Positions 35,180 through 44,064 of a stretch of 64,000 nt of DNA are shown piece by piece. Each line of letters begins with the position of its first letter. The first letter of the stretch is position 1. The translations under genes and the position numbers were made by a program. Under the pieces are notes generated by a model that made no database searches, was not told the origin of the DNA, and saw only the letters and a program-made list of their open reading frames with translations. This DNA is from Roseiarcus fermentans. GTDB lineage: Bacteria > Pseudomonadota > Alphaproteobacteria > Rhizobiales > Beijerinckiaceae. The DNA is taken from the NCBI RefSeq assembly GCF_003315135.1, contig NZ_QNRK01000015.1:93633-157632 (forward strand), given 5' to 3'.

Positions 35180-37248
35180 GCGCCGTCCCGAGCGCCTTGC
35201 GCGCGCCGCGCGTCCTCCAGCGCATGATGAAGCGCAACCATGGCCTGTTGGTCGCCGTCGCGACGTTCGTCGCCGTCGTCCTGCTGTTGTCGCTGAAGCT
35301 TCCCAACGGCTTCAGCTACTACGACCTGACCAGCACGGCCAACAGCGCGACCGCGCTCGCGCTCGCGGCGATCGGGGAAACCATCGTCATCATCGCGGGC
35401 GGGCTCGACCTCTCCGCCGGCGCGGTGATCTCGCTCGCCAACTGCCTGATCGCCGCGCACGTCACGGCGACGCCCGCGTCGATGGCGCTGTGGACGTTTC
35501 TCGGCCTGTCGGCCGGCGCCGCGGTCGGCGCCTTCAACGGCTTCCTCATCGTCTTCCTTCGATTGCAACCCGTGATCGTGACGCTGGCCACGATGTTCAT
35601 CGTCGAGGGTCTGACGCTTCTGATCCTCGAACAGCCGGGCGGCGCGGTCCCGCCCGACTATTCGGCGGCGCTCACCGGCGATGCGATCGCGGGCGCGCTG
35701 CCGATGTCGGCCGTGTTCCTCGCCGCCGCGATCGCGATCTGGTTTCTCATGCGCGCGACGCCGTTCGGAACCTACCTCTACGCGGCCGGAAGCGACCGCG
35801 AAGCGGCGCGCGCGAAGGGCGTGCCCGTCCGGACCGTGCAATTTGCCGTATATGTCCTGGCCGGCGTGTTCTACGCGGCCGCGGGCGTGTTCCTCACGGC
35901 GCAAACCGGATCGGGCGACCCGACGGTCGGACCGCCGATGCTGTTGCCGATCTTCGTCGCCGTCGTGCTCGGCGGCACCTCCTTCGCCGGCGGCCGCGGT
36001 GGTTGCGTCGGGACGGTGTTCGGCGCGCTGACGCTGATGCTGATCGTCAACCTGCTGCTCGTGTTCAACGTGCCGACCTACTATGCGTCGACGGTCGAAG
36101 GCGCGCTGCTGATTGCAGCCGTGCTCAGCGGTTCGCTGGGCCGCGGCGCGCCGGTGTGGAATCACGTCGGCGCCCTGCGCCTCAAATGGGCCGCGTGGCG
36201 CGACACGGGCGCGCCGAGCGCGCCGCGCAAGGCGACCTCGCCGAAGGCGACCACGGCGCGCGCCGTGCGCGACGACGACACCCTGCCCGCAGGCGGCTTG
36301 GCGCGTTGGGTCACGCGAAATGCGCCGACCCTTCGGTTCGTGGCGCCGGCCTACGGCGCGCTGCTCCTGATTCTCGTCTTCACGGCCCTCCTGTTCGGAG
36401 CGCGCACGACGCCGAGCACCTACTTCAATTCGTTGCTGGTGCTGTCCTCGTTCATGGCGGTCCTCGCGCTCGGCCAGGGCGCGGTCGTCATCAGCGGCGG
36501 CCTCGACCTGTCGATGCCGGCGGTGATCACCTTCGCGGGGATCCTGCTCACCGCCTGGGCGGACGCCTCCAACAGCGCGGCTTTGTGGGCGGTCCCCGCG
36601 GTGGTCGTGGTCGGCGGCCTGATCGGCGCGTTGAACGGACTGGGCATCGTCCTGTTCGGGATGTTCCCGCTGATCATGACCCTGGCGATGGACGGCGTCA
36701 TCGCCGGATTTTCGCTCGTCTACTCCAACGGAACGCCGAGCGGCGTCGCGCCTCCGGCGATCGCCTGGCTGATGACGGGACGCCTCTGGGGCATGACGCC
36801 GGTCGTGTTCGCTTTCGCGCTGTTCGTCGCCGCAGCGACCATCCTCGTCAGTCACACCGCCTACGGGCGCCGGCTGAAGGCGGTCGGCGCCAGCCGCACG
36901 GCCGCGTTCTTCTCCGGCGTTCCCGTCGACGCCACGTTGGTCCGCACCTACGCGCTCAGCGGCGGCTGCTCGGCGATCGTGGGCGTCATGCTGGTCGGGT
37001 TCTCCGGGCAGGCGTTCAACGACATGGGCGAGCCGTATCTGCTGCCCGCCATTGCGGTCGTCGTCATCGGCGGAACGTTGATGACCGGCGGCCGGGGACA
37101 CTTCCTCGGCTTGCTCGGCGGCGCGCTCCTGCTGACCGCGCTCACCACCGTCCTGACCGGTTTGCTGCTGCCAGTCGCCATGAAGAGCGTGATCTTCGGA
37201 CTGGTCATCGTCCTGGCGGTCCTCGGCCTCAAGGAACGCAGCGCCTGA
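35176..37248 (+). CDS. Single-chain double ABC permease (two RbsC-like domains fused)
   Basis: 690 residues starting at a GTG that overlaps the ATPase stop (GTGA). It contains two complete branched-type permease domains in tandem. The first has IVIIAGGLDLSAGAVISLANCLIA and LGGTSFAGGRGG; the second, after a Lys/Ala/Thr-rich linker near residues 335-370, has VVISGGLDLSMPAVITFAGI and GGTLMTGGRGHFLGLLGG. Ribose-type transporters usually make two copies of one permease or two separate genes, so a covalent pair matching the tandem ATPase is unusual. The inner-membrane channel is complete in one polypeptide. Confidence 0.9.
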   Translation: MSAVPSALRAPRVLQRMMKRNHGLLVAVATFVAVVLLLSLKLPNGFSYYDLTSTANSATALALAAIGETIVIIAGGLDLSAGAVISLANCLIAAHVTATPASMALWTFLGLSAGAAVGAFNGFLIVFLRLQPVIVTLATMFIVEGLTLLILEQPGGAVPPDYSAALTGDAIAGALPMSAVFLAAAIAIWFLMRATPFGTYLYAAGSDREAARAKGVPVRTVQFAVYVLAGVFYAAAGVFLTAQTGSGDPTVGPPMLLPIFVAVVLGGTSFAGGRGGCVGTVFGALTLMLIVNLLLVFNVPTYYASTVEGALLIAAVLSGSLGRGAPVWNHVGALRLKWAAWRDTGAPSAPRKATSPKATTARAVRDDDTLPAGGLARWVTRNAPTLRFVAPAYGALLLILVFTALLFGARTTPSTYFNSLLVLSSFMAVLALGQGAVVISGGLDLSMPAVITFAGILLTAWADASNSAALWAVPAVVVVGGLIGALNGLGIVLFGMFPLIMTLAMDGVIAGFSLVYSNGTPSGVAPPAIAWLMTGRLWGMTPVVFAFALFVAAATILVSHTAYGRRLKAVGASRTAAFFSGVPVDATLVRTYALSGGCSAIVGVMLVGFSGQAFNDMGEPYLLPAIAVVVIGGTLMTGGRGHFLGLLGGALLLTALTTVLTGLLLPVAMKSVIFGLVIVLAVLGLKERSA

Positions 37249-37286
37249 CGGCCACCTCGTTGCAACGCAAAGACGGAGAACAAATC

Positions 37287-37820
37287 ATGAGTGAGTTCCG
37301 GCGCATCGTCACGACGGACGATGAAAACGGAAAGTCGGGCGTGCTGATCGACGGCGTCGCGTCGAACCGCATCACCGTGCTGACCGAGATGTGGGTGACC
37401 GGCGACGAGCCCGTCGATCCCCGCGACGGGATCGACCACGCCGAGCGATCGGATCGGCTCGAGCCGCCGGCCGGCGGCACGCTGTTCCGCTACTTCGAAA
37501 TCGCGCCGGAATCGGAAACCGCCCACCTCTCCGACGCCGAGAAGCGCAAGGCGAACGCGGAATGGTTCGCCGCGATGAACGGCGCGCATCTGCAACCGGA
37601 CACCTCGCGCCATCCGGGGATGCACCGGTCGAAGACGACCGACTACATCATCCTGCTTTCGGGCGAGATCACGCTGCTGCTCGACAAAGAAGAAAGAACG
37701 TTGAAGCCGTTCGACTGCGTGATCCAGCGCGGCACCAACCATGCATGGGTCAATCGGGGGTCGGAGACCGCGCTGCTGGTCGCCGTTCTGGTCGACGCCG
37801 ACACCGCCAGCCGAGGGTAA
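37287..37820 (+). CDS. Cupin-domain protein
   Basis: 177 residues. The C-terminal half holds a cupin barrel: HPGMHRSKTTDYIILLSGEI (motif 1 with His and Glu) and FDCVIQRGTNHAWVNRG (motif 2 with His). The N-terminal 70 residues contain VTGDEPVDPRDGIDHAER and are variable. GACGGAGAA precedes the ATG. It lies between the permease and dehydrogenase genes with short spacers, so it belongs to the operon. Cupins of this kind may be isomerases, dioxygenases or sensors; no function can be assigned. Confidence 0.85.
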   Translation: MSEFRRIVTTDDENGKSGVLIDGVASNRITVLTEMWVTGDEPVDPRDGIDHAERSDRLEPPAGGTLFRYFEIAPESETAHLSDAEKRKANAEWFAAMNGAHLQPDTSRHPGMHRSKTTDYIILLSGEITLLLDKEERTLKPFDCVIQRGTNHAWVNRGSETALLVAVLVDADTASRG

Positions 37821-37824
37821 GCCC

Positions 37825-38778
37825 ATGACCACGATCGCCGGTGTCGCGCGCGTGACGGTGCTGGGCGCCGGCACAATCGGGGCGAGTTGGTGCGCCTTGT
37901 TTCTTGCGAAGGGACTCGACGTCGTCGCCTACGACGTCGGTCCCGACTGCGAACGGGCGCTCCTCGCATTCGTCGAGGCGGCCTGGCCGCTCCTCGGCGA
38001 ACTCGGGTTCGCGCCCGACGCCTCGATCTCGCGTCTGCGCTATCGCTCCGACCTGTCCGCAGCCTGCGCGGGGACCGACTTCGTGCAGGAGTGCGCCCCG
38101 GAACGCGCGGACCTGAAGGTCGCGCTGCTCGAGACCGTGGATGGCCTGATCCGGCCGGATGTGCTCATCGCGTCGAGTTCGTCCGCGCTCACCGTGAGCG
38201 AGATGCAGACTCGGTGTCGCCACCCCGAACGGGTCGTGCTGGGCCACCCCTTCAACCCGCCGCACATCATGCCGCTGGTGGAAGTCGCAGGCGGCGCAAA
38301 GACGGCGCCCGAGGCGCTGGACCGCGCGACGAGGTTCTATGAAGCGCTCGGCAAGTCGCCCATCCGCCTCAACAAGGAAGTGTACGGCCACGTCGCGAAC
38401 CGTATCCAGGCGGCCGTGTTCCGCGAGGCGATCCACCTCCTCGCGAGCGGCGTCGCCAGCCTCGTCGACATCGACAAGGCGATCACGGACGGTCCCGGTT
38501 TGCGCTGGGCGCTGATGGGTCCGTTTCTGACCTATCACCTCGGGGGCGGGGTCGGCGGCATGGCGGCCTTCATGCAGCAATTCGCCCCGGTGCAGCAGAA
38601 GCTCTGGGCCGAACTGGGAAGCCCCGCGCTCGACGAAACCTTGCAAGCCGAGGTCATCGAGGCGATGCGGCGCGAAGCGGGCGGCCGGGCCATGGCCGAT
38701 CTCGTCCATCGCCGCGACGAAAGCCTCGTCGCGTTGCTGAAGAGTCGCAGCGACGCCGCCGCCGAGCGCGACGACTGA
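37825..38778 (+). CDS. 3-hydroxyacyl-CoA dehydrogenase-family protein (carnitine/L-gulonate dehydrogenase-like)
   Basis: 317 residues. A Rossmann motif VTVLGAGTIGASWCALFLAKG opens the protein, then VQECAPERADLK, the catalytic region ASSSSALTVSEM and GHPFNPPHIMPLVEV. This lambda-crystallin-like subgroup oxidises free beta-hydroxy acids such as L-carnitine or L-gulonate rather than CoA thioesters. It follows the cupin gene by 4 nt. A truncated cleavage-enzyme gene directly after it is the usual partner of carnitine dehydrogenases, which hints that the imported compound is a beta-hydroxy acid. Confidence 0.9.
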   Translation: MTTIAGVARVTVLGAGTIGASWCALFLAKGLDVVAYDVGPDCERALLAFVEAAWPLLGELGFAPDASISRLRYRSDLSAACAGTDFVQECAPERADLKVALLETVDGLIRPDVLIASSSSALTVSEMQTRCRHPERVVLGHPFNPPHIMPLVEVAGGAKTAPEALDRATRFYEALGKSPIRLNKEVYGHVANRIQAAVFREAIHLLASGVASLVDIDKAITDGPGLRWALMGPFLTYHLGGGVGGMAAFMQQFAPVQQKLWAELGSPALDETLQAEVIEAMRREAGGRAMADLVHRRDESLVALLKSRSDAAAERDD

Positions 38779-38799
38779 CGCCCGCAAAGGGACGGACAC

Positions 38800-38945
38800 A
38801 TGGCCAGGACGAGGGTCGTCTTATCCTGCGCGATCCACACTGGCGGCGGGCAAACAGCAGATGCCGTTCGCGACGCAGTCGGCCCTGCTCGGCGGCTGCG
38901 TCCGCGTGGGTCTCTGTCACGCCGCCGGTAACGGATCGGCCGGCG
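38800..38945 (+). pseudogene. Remnant of a beta-keto acid cleavage enzyme (BKACE) gene
   Basis: After AAAGGGACG, an ATG starts a short frame MARTRVVLSCAIHTGGG that resembles the BKACE N-terminus (xxVIxTCAxTGxIHTP). In another frame from 38861, MPFATQSALLGGCVRVGL matches the C-terminal BKACE segment (PxxxQAxxLGGHVRVGLED). About 220 codons between them are missing and the reading frame is broken. No catalytic part can remain. The position directly behind a carnitine-dehydrogenase-like gene fits. 38946-39096 shows no gene. Confidence 0.55.
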
Positions 38946-39035
38946 CTCAGCGCCGACGCCGACGTCCGGCGCCGGCGCGTCGCGCCCGTTGCGCTTGCCG
39001 GCGGTCTCGGGGGGGGAGAAGAGGCGACAGCGCGC

Positions 39036-39060
39036 GGAACCAATGGTGCGCCCGAGTGTT
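39036..39060 (+). promoter_or_regulatory. Possible EcfG-like promoter of the DUF892 gene
   Basis: GGAAC (39036-39040), 16 nt, then TGTT (39057-39060). This differs from the EcfG consensus only in the first -10 base. It is 36 nt before the ATG of a stress-associated DUF892 gene. Confidence 0.35.
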
Positions 39061-39096
39061 GAGGCGGCGGGACACGAAGCCACCAGGGAGTCCGCC

Positions 39097-39597
39097 ATGC
39101 CCACCCGCAAGACCGCCAACCCGCTCGAGGACCTGTTCTCCGAGACCCTCAAGGACGTCTATTTCGCCGAGAAGCAGATCCTGCGCGCCCTGCCGAAAAT
39201 GGCCAGGGAGGCGACGACTCCGGAACTGAAGCAGGCGTTCGAAGCCCACCGCGAAGAAACCGAGGGGCAGATCGAACGCCTCAACCAGATCTTCGAGCAG
39301 ATCGGCAAGCCGGCACGCGGCAAGACCTGCGAGGCGATCCTCGGCATCATCGAAGAGGCGAAGGAGTTCATGGAGGCGTTCAAGGGAACCGACGCCCTCG
39401 ACCCGGCGCTGGTGGCCTCCGGCCAGACGGTCGAGCACTACGAGATCAGCCGCTACGGAACGCTGAAGAGCTGGGCCAAGGAGCTCGGCTTCGACGAGGC
39501 GGCGAAACTGCTCGACGAGACGCTGCAGGAAGAGATCAAGACCGACAAGCTTCTCAGCACGCTCGCCACGCAGGGCCTGAATCGCAAGGCCGCGTGA
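39097..39597 (+). CDS. DUF892 ferritin-like protein (YciE/YciF family)
   Basis: 166 residues, all helical. It begins LEDLFSETLKDVYFAEKQIL, then MAREATTPELKQAFEAHREETEGQIERL, the DUF892 pattern with the Glu/His metal-ligand positions of a ferritin-like four-helix bundle (EKQ, EAHREET, VEHYEISRYG). Family members appear under osmotic or general stress; their enzymatic role is unproven. The start at 39097 gives the family length. A possible EcfG-like promoter lies upstream. Confidence 0.9.
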   Translation: MPTRKTANPLEDLFSETLKDVYFAEKQILRALPKMAREATTPELKQAFEAHREETEGQIERLNQIFEQIGKPARGKTCEAILGIIEEAKEFMEAFKGTDALDPALVASGQTVEHYEISRYGTLKSWAKELGFDEAAKLLDETLQEEIKTDKLLSTLATQGLNRKAA

Positions 39598-39717
39598 CGC
39601 GGAATCTGCGGTCCCATCCGCACGTGGGGCGGGACCGGGCGCGGAGCGCTCCTCCCGGACCACGGGCAGGGACCGGAGGAGCAGGGCGTCTCCCCCTTCG
39701 ACAGACGGAGAACGGCC

Positions 39718-40071
39718 ATGGAAACGACCGCGAAGCCGCATGAGAAGCAAGGCGAGCCGGGCGGGCGAGGCGAGTCGGCCGACGGCGCGCAGCTTCCCGA
39801 TCGGCTGAAGGCGCCGCCGACGGACGCGCGTCCAGCGCCCGACGCCGTCGCCCATTCCGGCGACAGAGTCCCGGTCGCGGACGCGGACCGGGCGCGCGCC
39901 TTCGAAAACATCAAGAGCGCCGCCCGGTTCTTCGGCGTCGCCATGCAGGAAACCGACTGGCGGCAATTGGGGCGAAGGCCGCACGTCGGCCGGACCGCTG
40001 AGGATCGCAAGGCGTCCGCCCGCAAGGCGGTCACGCGCAAGCGGGGCGAGCCCGAGCCGCCCGAGACCTGA
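39718..40071 (+). CDS. Hypothetical hydrophilic protein, possibly DUF6582-like
   Basis: 117 residues. The first 65 are low in complexity and rich in Pro, Ala, Asp and Gly, probably disordered. The core RARAFENIKSAARFFGVAM, then ETDWRQLGRRP, resembles the short helical module (xxAWxRIxxAAxxxGVxVxExxWxxL) of DUF6582 proteins. The tail is Lys/Arg-rich. ACGGAGAACGG precedes the ATG. It lies 120 nt after the DUF892 gene, in a stress-gene setting. The family assignment is tentative. Confidence 0.6.
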   Translation: METTAKPHEKQGEPGGRGESADGAQLPDRLKAPPTDARPAPDAVAHSGDRVPVADADRARAFENIKSAARFFGVAMQETDWRQLGRRPHVGRTAEDRKASARKAVTRKRGEPEPPET

Positions 40072-40082
40072 CGCGCCCCCGG

Positions 40083-41282
40083 CTACACCCGCTCGATCGC
40101 CAGCGCGACCCCCTGTCCGACCCCGACGCACATCGTGGCGAGGCCGTAGCGGCCGCCGCGCCGGCGCAGTTCGAGCGCGAGGGTTCCCGCCAGGCGCGCG
40201 CCCGACATGCCGAGCGGGTGGCCGAGCGCGATCGCGCCGCCGTTCGGATTGACATGGGCGGCGTCGTCGGCGAGGCCGAGCCCGCGCAGGCAGGCCAAAG
40301 CCTGGGCGGCGAAAGCCTCGTTCAGTTCGATCGCGTCGAAGTCCGCGGGCGTCAGGCCGAGCCGGCGGCAAAGCGTCTGCACCGCCGGAACCGGGCCGAC
40401 GCCCATCACCCGCGGCGCGACGCCGGCGCTGGCGTAGCCGAGCACGCGGGCGATCGGCGTCAGCCCGTGCGCCGCCGCCGCCGCCGCCGAGGCGACGACC
40501 AGCGCCGCCGCGCCGTCGTTGACGCCGGAGGCGTTCCCCGCGGTGACGCTGCCGTCCGGCCGCACGATGCCGCGCAGCTTCGCCAGCGCCTCGAGGGTGG
40601 TGGCGCGCGGGTGCTCGTCCCTCGCCACACTCGTGACGGCGCCCTTGCGGTCCCTGATCTCGAGCGGAACGATCTCGGCCGCGAAGGTTCCGTTCGCCTG
40701 CGCCGCCGCCGCGCGCGCCTGCGATCTCAGCGCGAAGGCGTCCTGGTCCTCGCGGGAAATCCGGAAGTCGTCGGCGACGTTCTGCGCCGTCTCGGGCATC
40801 GAGTCGGCGCCGTAGAGCGCCTTCATCCGCGGGTTGACGAAGCGCCAGCCGATCGTCGTGTCGAACGTCTCGGCCGAGCGCTGGAACGCCGTCTCGGCCT
40901 TGCCCATGACCAGCGGCGCGCGGGTCATCGATTCGGCGCCGCCGGCGAGGGCGAGCTCGATCTCGTCCGCCTTGATCGCCCGCGCGGCGGCGGCGACCGC
41001 GTCCATGCCCGAGGCGCACAGGCGGTTCAGCGTGACCCCGGACACGGCGTCCGGCAGCCCCGCGAGCAGGAGCGCCATGCGCGCCAGGTTGCGGTTGTCC
41101 TCGCCCGCCTGATTGGCGCAGCCGAGCGCCACCTCCTCCACCGCCCCGGCGAGGCCGGGGTTGCGCCGCAGAAGCTCGCGCACCGGGATCGCCGCGAGAT
41201 CGTCGGCGCGCACGGTCGCGAGCGCGCCGCCGTAGCGCCCGATCGGCGTGCGGACATAGTCGCAGAGGAAGGCTTCGCTCAT
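40083..41282 (-). CDS. paaJ: 3-oxoadipyl-CoA thiolase / acetyl-CoA acyltransferase
   Basis: 399 residues. It begins [19 protein letters not shown], typical of the beta-ketoadipyl thiolases PcaF/PaaJ. The nucleophile Cys is in [12 protein letters not shown], the His in [20 protein letters not shown], and the second Cys in [14 protein letters not shown]. It should release acetyl-CoA from 3-oxoadipyl-CoA (or the 2,3-dehydro form), giving succinyl-CoA in phenylacetate breakdown. It is divergent from paaG, 120 nt away. pcaF cannot be excluded, but the neighbours favour paaJ. Confidence 0.9.
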   Translation of the reverse strand: MSEAFLCDYVRTPIGRYGGALATVRADDLAAIPVRELLRRNPGLAGAVEEVALGCANQAGEDNRNLARMALLLAGLPDAVSGVTLNRLCASGMDAVAAAARAIKADEIELALAGGAESMTRAPLVMGKAETAFQRSAETFDTTIGWRFVNPRMKALYGADSMPETAQNVADDFRISREDQDAFALRSQARAAAAQANGTFAAEIVPLEIRDRKGAVTSVARDEHPRATTLEALAKLRGIVRPDGSVTAGNASGVNDGAAALVVASAAAAAAHGLTPIARVLGYASAGVAPRVMGVGPVPAVQTLCRRLGLTPADFDAIELNEAFAAQALACLRGLGLADDAAHVNPNGGAIALGHPLGMSGARLAGTLALELRRRGGRYGLATMCVGVGQGVALAIERV

Positions 41283-41326
41283 CGGTCCCTGGTTCCGCCC
41301 CGGCGCCACGCGCTCCCTGCCGCGCA

Positions 41327-41385
41327 GATTGCGATTGCCGGCGGGTCGGTCAATCTATAGTCCGCTCCCAAACAAGCTCGCAATC
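41327..41385 (+). promoter_or_regulatory. Divergent promoter region between paaJ and paaG
   Basis: The 120-nt gap holds an 8-bp inverted repeat, GATTGCGA at 41327-41334 and TCGCAATC at 41378-41385. Between them TTGCCG (41335) and TATAGT (41356) form a weak sigma-70-like pair with a short 15-nt spacer pointing to paaG. No PaaX/PaaR binding site is recognised with confidence. Confidence 0.35.
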
Positions 41386-41402
41386 GTCTCGGGAGGACGA
41401 CC

Positions 41403-42221
41403 ATGGCGGACGCCGCCGACCCATCGCCGCAACCGGTCCTCATCGAGGCGCAGGAGGGCGGCGTGCTGACGCTGACGCTGAATCGCCCCGACCGGATGAA
41501 CGCCTTCAACGTCGCGCTGCACGAGGCGCTGGCGGCGGCGCTGCGACGCGCGGCGGAGGACCAGGATTGCCGCGTCGTCCTGCTCACCGGCGCGGGCAAG
41601 GGCTTCTGCGCCGGCCAGGATCTCGCCGACCGCGCGGTCGCGCCGGCGGGCCAACGGCCCGATCTCGGCGAGACGATCGAGACCCGTTACAATCCGCTGG
41701 TGCGCGCGTTGCGCGCCCTGCCGAAGCCGGTGGTGTGCGCGGTCAACGGCGCCGCCGCGGGCGCAGGCGCCAGCATCGCGCTCGCCTGCGACATCGTCGT
41801 CGCGGCGAAATCGGCGAAATTCCTGCAGGCGTTCGCGCGCATCGGCCTCGTGCCCGATTCCGGCGCCACCTGGTTTCTGCCCCGGCTCGTCGGCGAAGCG
41901 CGCGCCCGCGGCCTGATGCTGCTCGCCGATCCGATCGGGGCCGAACAGGCGGAGGCCTGGGGCATGATCTGGCGCGCGGTCGACGACGACCAGGCGATGG
42001 GGGTCGCGCGCGAGCTCGCCATGCGGCTCGCGGCCGGTCCGACCCACGCCTACGGCCTGATGAAGCGCGCCTTTCTCGCTTCGTCCGCCAACAGCCTCGA
42101 CGCGCAGCTCGATTGCGAGCGCGACCTCCAGCGCGAGGCGGGCGCGGCCGACGAATATGTCGAGGGCGTGCGCGCCTTTCTGGAAAAGCGGCCGGCGGAC
42201 TTTCGCGGCCGCAAGGGCTGA
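41403..42221 (+). CDS. paaG: Phenylacetate enoyl-CoA hydratase/isomerase PaaG
   Basis: 272 residues of the crotonase fold: LTLTLNRPDRMNAFN, then GAGKGFCAGQDLADR (oxyanion loop), VCAVNGAAAGAGASIALACD and FARIGLVPDSGATWFLPRLVG. PaaG isomerises the ring-epoxide of phenylacetyl-CoA to the oxepin form and later moves double bonds. An Asp in VPDSGA fits the catalytic position. A GGGAGGA site precedes the ATG. It is followed 4 nt later by paaI and then paaK. Confidence 0.9.
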   Translation: MADAADPSPQPVLIEAQEGGVLTLTLNRPDRMNAFNVALHEALAAALRRAAEDQDCRVVLLTGAGKGFCAGQDLADRAVAPAGQRPDLGETIETRYNPLVRALRALPKPVVCAVNGAAAGAGASIALACDIVVAAKSAKFLQAFARIGLVPDSGATWFLPRLVGEARARGLMLLADPIGAEQAEAWGMIWRAVDDDQAMGVARELAMRLAAGPTHAYGLMKRAFLASSANSLDAQLDCERDLQREAGAADEYVEGVRAFLEKRPADFRGRKG

Positions 42222-42225
42222 CCCG

Positions 42226-42645
42226 GTGTCGCCCCAGGACATCGCGCGCAGGTGCGCCGATCTGATGTCGGCGGAAGACAACACGGTGCAGCGACACGCC
42301 ATCCGGATCGAGGCGGTCGGTCCGGGCGAGGCCTCGCTGTCGATGCTCCTGACCGCGGCGATGACCAACGGCCACGGCACGGGCCACGGCGGCTTCATCT
42401 TCCTGCTCGCCGACACGGCCTTCGCCTACGCCTGCAACAGTCACAACCAGCGCTGCGTCGCGCAGCACTGTTCGATCACCTATCTCAGGCCCGCCCGCGA
42501 GGGGTCGAGGCTCACCGCGACCGCGCGTGAAGTGCGGCGCGTCGACCGCAGCGGCGTCTACGACGTCAGCGTCGCCGACGAACAGGGGACGCCGATCGCC
42601 GAGTTCCGCGGCATCAGCCGCACGGCGCCGGGGACGTTCTTCTGA
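42226..42645 (+). CDS. paaI: Phenylacetic acid degradation thioesterase PaaI
   Basis: 139 residues of the hot-dog fold. The GTG at 42226 gives SPQDIARRCADLMSAEDNTV, the normal PaaI N-terminus; an ATG at 42265 would cut it. The active-site region GTGHGGFIFLLADTAFAYACN contains the conserved GHGG and the Asp of the loop. PaaI hydrolyses aryl- and ring-hydroxylated acyl-CoAs and so recovers CoA from dead-end intermediates. It lies between paaG and paaK in one operon. Confidence 0.92.
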   Translation: MSPQDIARRCADLMSAEDNTVQRHAIRIEAVGPGEASLSMLLTAAMTNGHGTGHGGFIFLLADTAFAYACNSHNQRCVAQHCSITYLRPAREGSRLTATAREVRRVDRSGVYDVSVADEQGTPIAEFRGISRTAPGTFF

Positions 42646-42667
42646 AGCGCAAAGGGGGGACCCGCCG

Positions 42668-43978
42668 ATGACGACTTTCGCCTCCCGGACCCAGAGCCTC
42701 GATCCGATCGAGATCGCCTCGCGCGACGAGATCGCGGCGCTCCAGCTCGCGCGGTTGAGCCGCACGCTGCGCCACGCCTATGACAACGTGCCGCATTATC
42801 GCGCGAAATTCGCCGCCGCGGGCGTCCGCCCGGAGGACTGCCGCAGCCTCGACGACCTGAAAAAATTCCCGTTCACCACCAAGACCGACCTGCGCGACAC
42901 CTATCCGTTCGGCATGTTCGCGGTGCCGCAGGAGCGCATCGCGCGCCTTCACGCCTCCTCCGGCACCACCGGCAAGCCGACGGTCGTCGCCTACAGCAAG
43001 GCGGACCTCGACGTCTGGTCCGAGGTGGTGGCGCGGTCGATCCGCGCCGCGGGCGGCCGGCCCGGCATGAAGGTTCACGTCGCCTACGGCTACGGCCTGT
43101 TCACCGGCGGCCTCGGGGCGCATTACGGCGCGGAGCGGCTCGGCTGCACGGTCATTCCGGTTTCGGGCGGCATGACCGAGCGCCAGGTGCAGCTCATCCA
43201 TGATTTCAAGCCGGAAATCGTGATGGTGACGCCATCCTACATGCTGGCGATCCTGGACGAGTTCCGCAGGGCCGGCCTCGATCCGCGCGCCTGCAGCCTC
43301 GAGGTCGGCATCTTCGGCGCCGAGCCCTGGACCAACGCCATGCGCGCCGAAATCGAGCAGGCCTTCGACATGCACGCGGTCGACATTTACGGCCTTTCGG
43401 AGGTCATGGGGCCGGGCGTGAGCTGCGAATGCGTCGAGACCAAGGACGGGCCGCACATCTGGGAGGACCACTTCTATCCCGAGGTCATCGATCCCGAGAC
43501 GGGCGAGGTCCTGCCCGACGGCTCGCCCGGCGAGCTCGTCTTCACCTCGCTCACCAAGGAGGCGATGCCGATCATCCGCTACCGCACCCGCGACCTGACC
43601 AGGCTCCTGCCGGGCACGGCGCGCTCGATGCGCCGGATGGAGCGGATCGCCGGGCGCTCGGACGACATGATCATTTTGCGCGGCGTCAACCTGTTCCCGT
43701 CGCAGATCGAGGAGCAGACGCTGAAGTGCGAGACGTTGTCGCCGCACTTCCAGATCGAGCTCGGCCGTCACGAGCGCATGGACGCGATGACGGTGGTGGT
43801 CGAGGCGCGGCCCCATGCGGCGAGCGCAGCCGAGCGCGAACGCGGCGCGCGCGAACTCGCGCACCACATCAAGTCGGTCGTCGGCGTGACGGCGGCGGTG
43901 CGCGTGGTCGATCCCGGCGGCGTCGAGCGCTCGCAGGGCAAGGCGAAGCGGATCGTCGACCTGCGCCCGAAAGACTGA
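42668..43978 (+). CDS. paaK: Phenylacetate-CoA ligase PaaK
   Basis: 436 residues. The AMP-binding P-loop reads LHASSGTTGKPTVVAYSKADLD. Further landmarks are YGYGLFTGGLGAHYGAERLG, GIFGAEPWTNAMRAEIE, YGLSEVMGPGVS and RYRTRDLTRLL, then SDDMIILRGVNLFPSQIE, as in PaaK. It activates phenylacetate to phenylacetyl-CoA, the first step of the aerobic hybrid pathway. AAAGGGGGG stands 9-17 nt before the ATG. It ends the plus-strand paa segment and is convergent with the PEP-CTERM protease gene. Confidence 0.95.
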   Translation: MTTFASRTQSLDPIEIASRDEIAALQLARLSRTLRHAYDNVPHYRAKFAAAGVRPEDCRSLDDLKKFPFTTKTDLRDTYPFGMFAVPQERIARLHASSGTTGKPTVVAYSKADLDVWSEVVARSIRAAGGRPGMKVHVAYGYGLFTGGLGAHYGAERLGCTVIPVSGGMTERQVQLIHDFKPEIVMVTPSYMLAILDEFRRAGLDPRACSLEVGIFGAEPWTNAMRAEIEQAFDMHAVDIYGLSEVMGPGVSCECVETKDGPHIWEDHFYPEVIDPETGEVLPDGSPGELVFTSLTKEAMPIIRYRTRDLTRLLPGTARSMRRMERIAGRSDDMIILRGVNLFPSQIEEQTLKCETLSPHFQIELGRHERMDAMTVVVEARPHAASAAERERGARELAHHIKSVVGVTAAVRVVDPGGVERSQGKAKRIVDLRPKD

Positions 43979-43990
43979 GGCGGGCCGTCC

Positions 43991-44058
43991 GGGCGCGCGC
44001 GCCGCCTGCGCGCGCCCTGGGGTGTCTCGACGTCCCCCGCGCGCCTGTTCGCGCGGGG
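43991..44058. terminator. Two GC hairpins between convergent genes
   Basis: A 10-bp stem GGGCGCGCGC with complement (43991-44017) and a 9-bp stem CCCCGCGCG with complement (44035-44058) fill the gap between paaK and the protease gene. Neither is followed by a T run, so they may act as bidirectional factor-dependent or weak intrinsic terminators. Confidence 0.5.
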
Positions 44059-44064
44059 TCTCCA

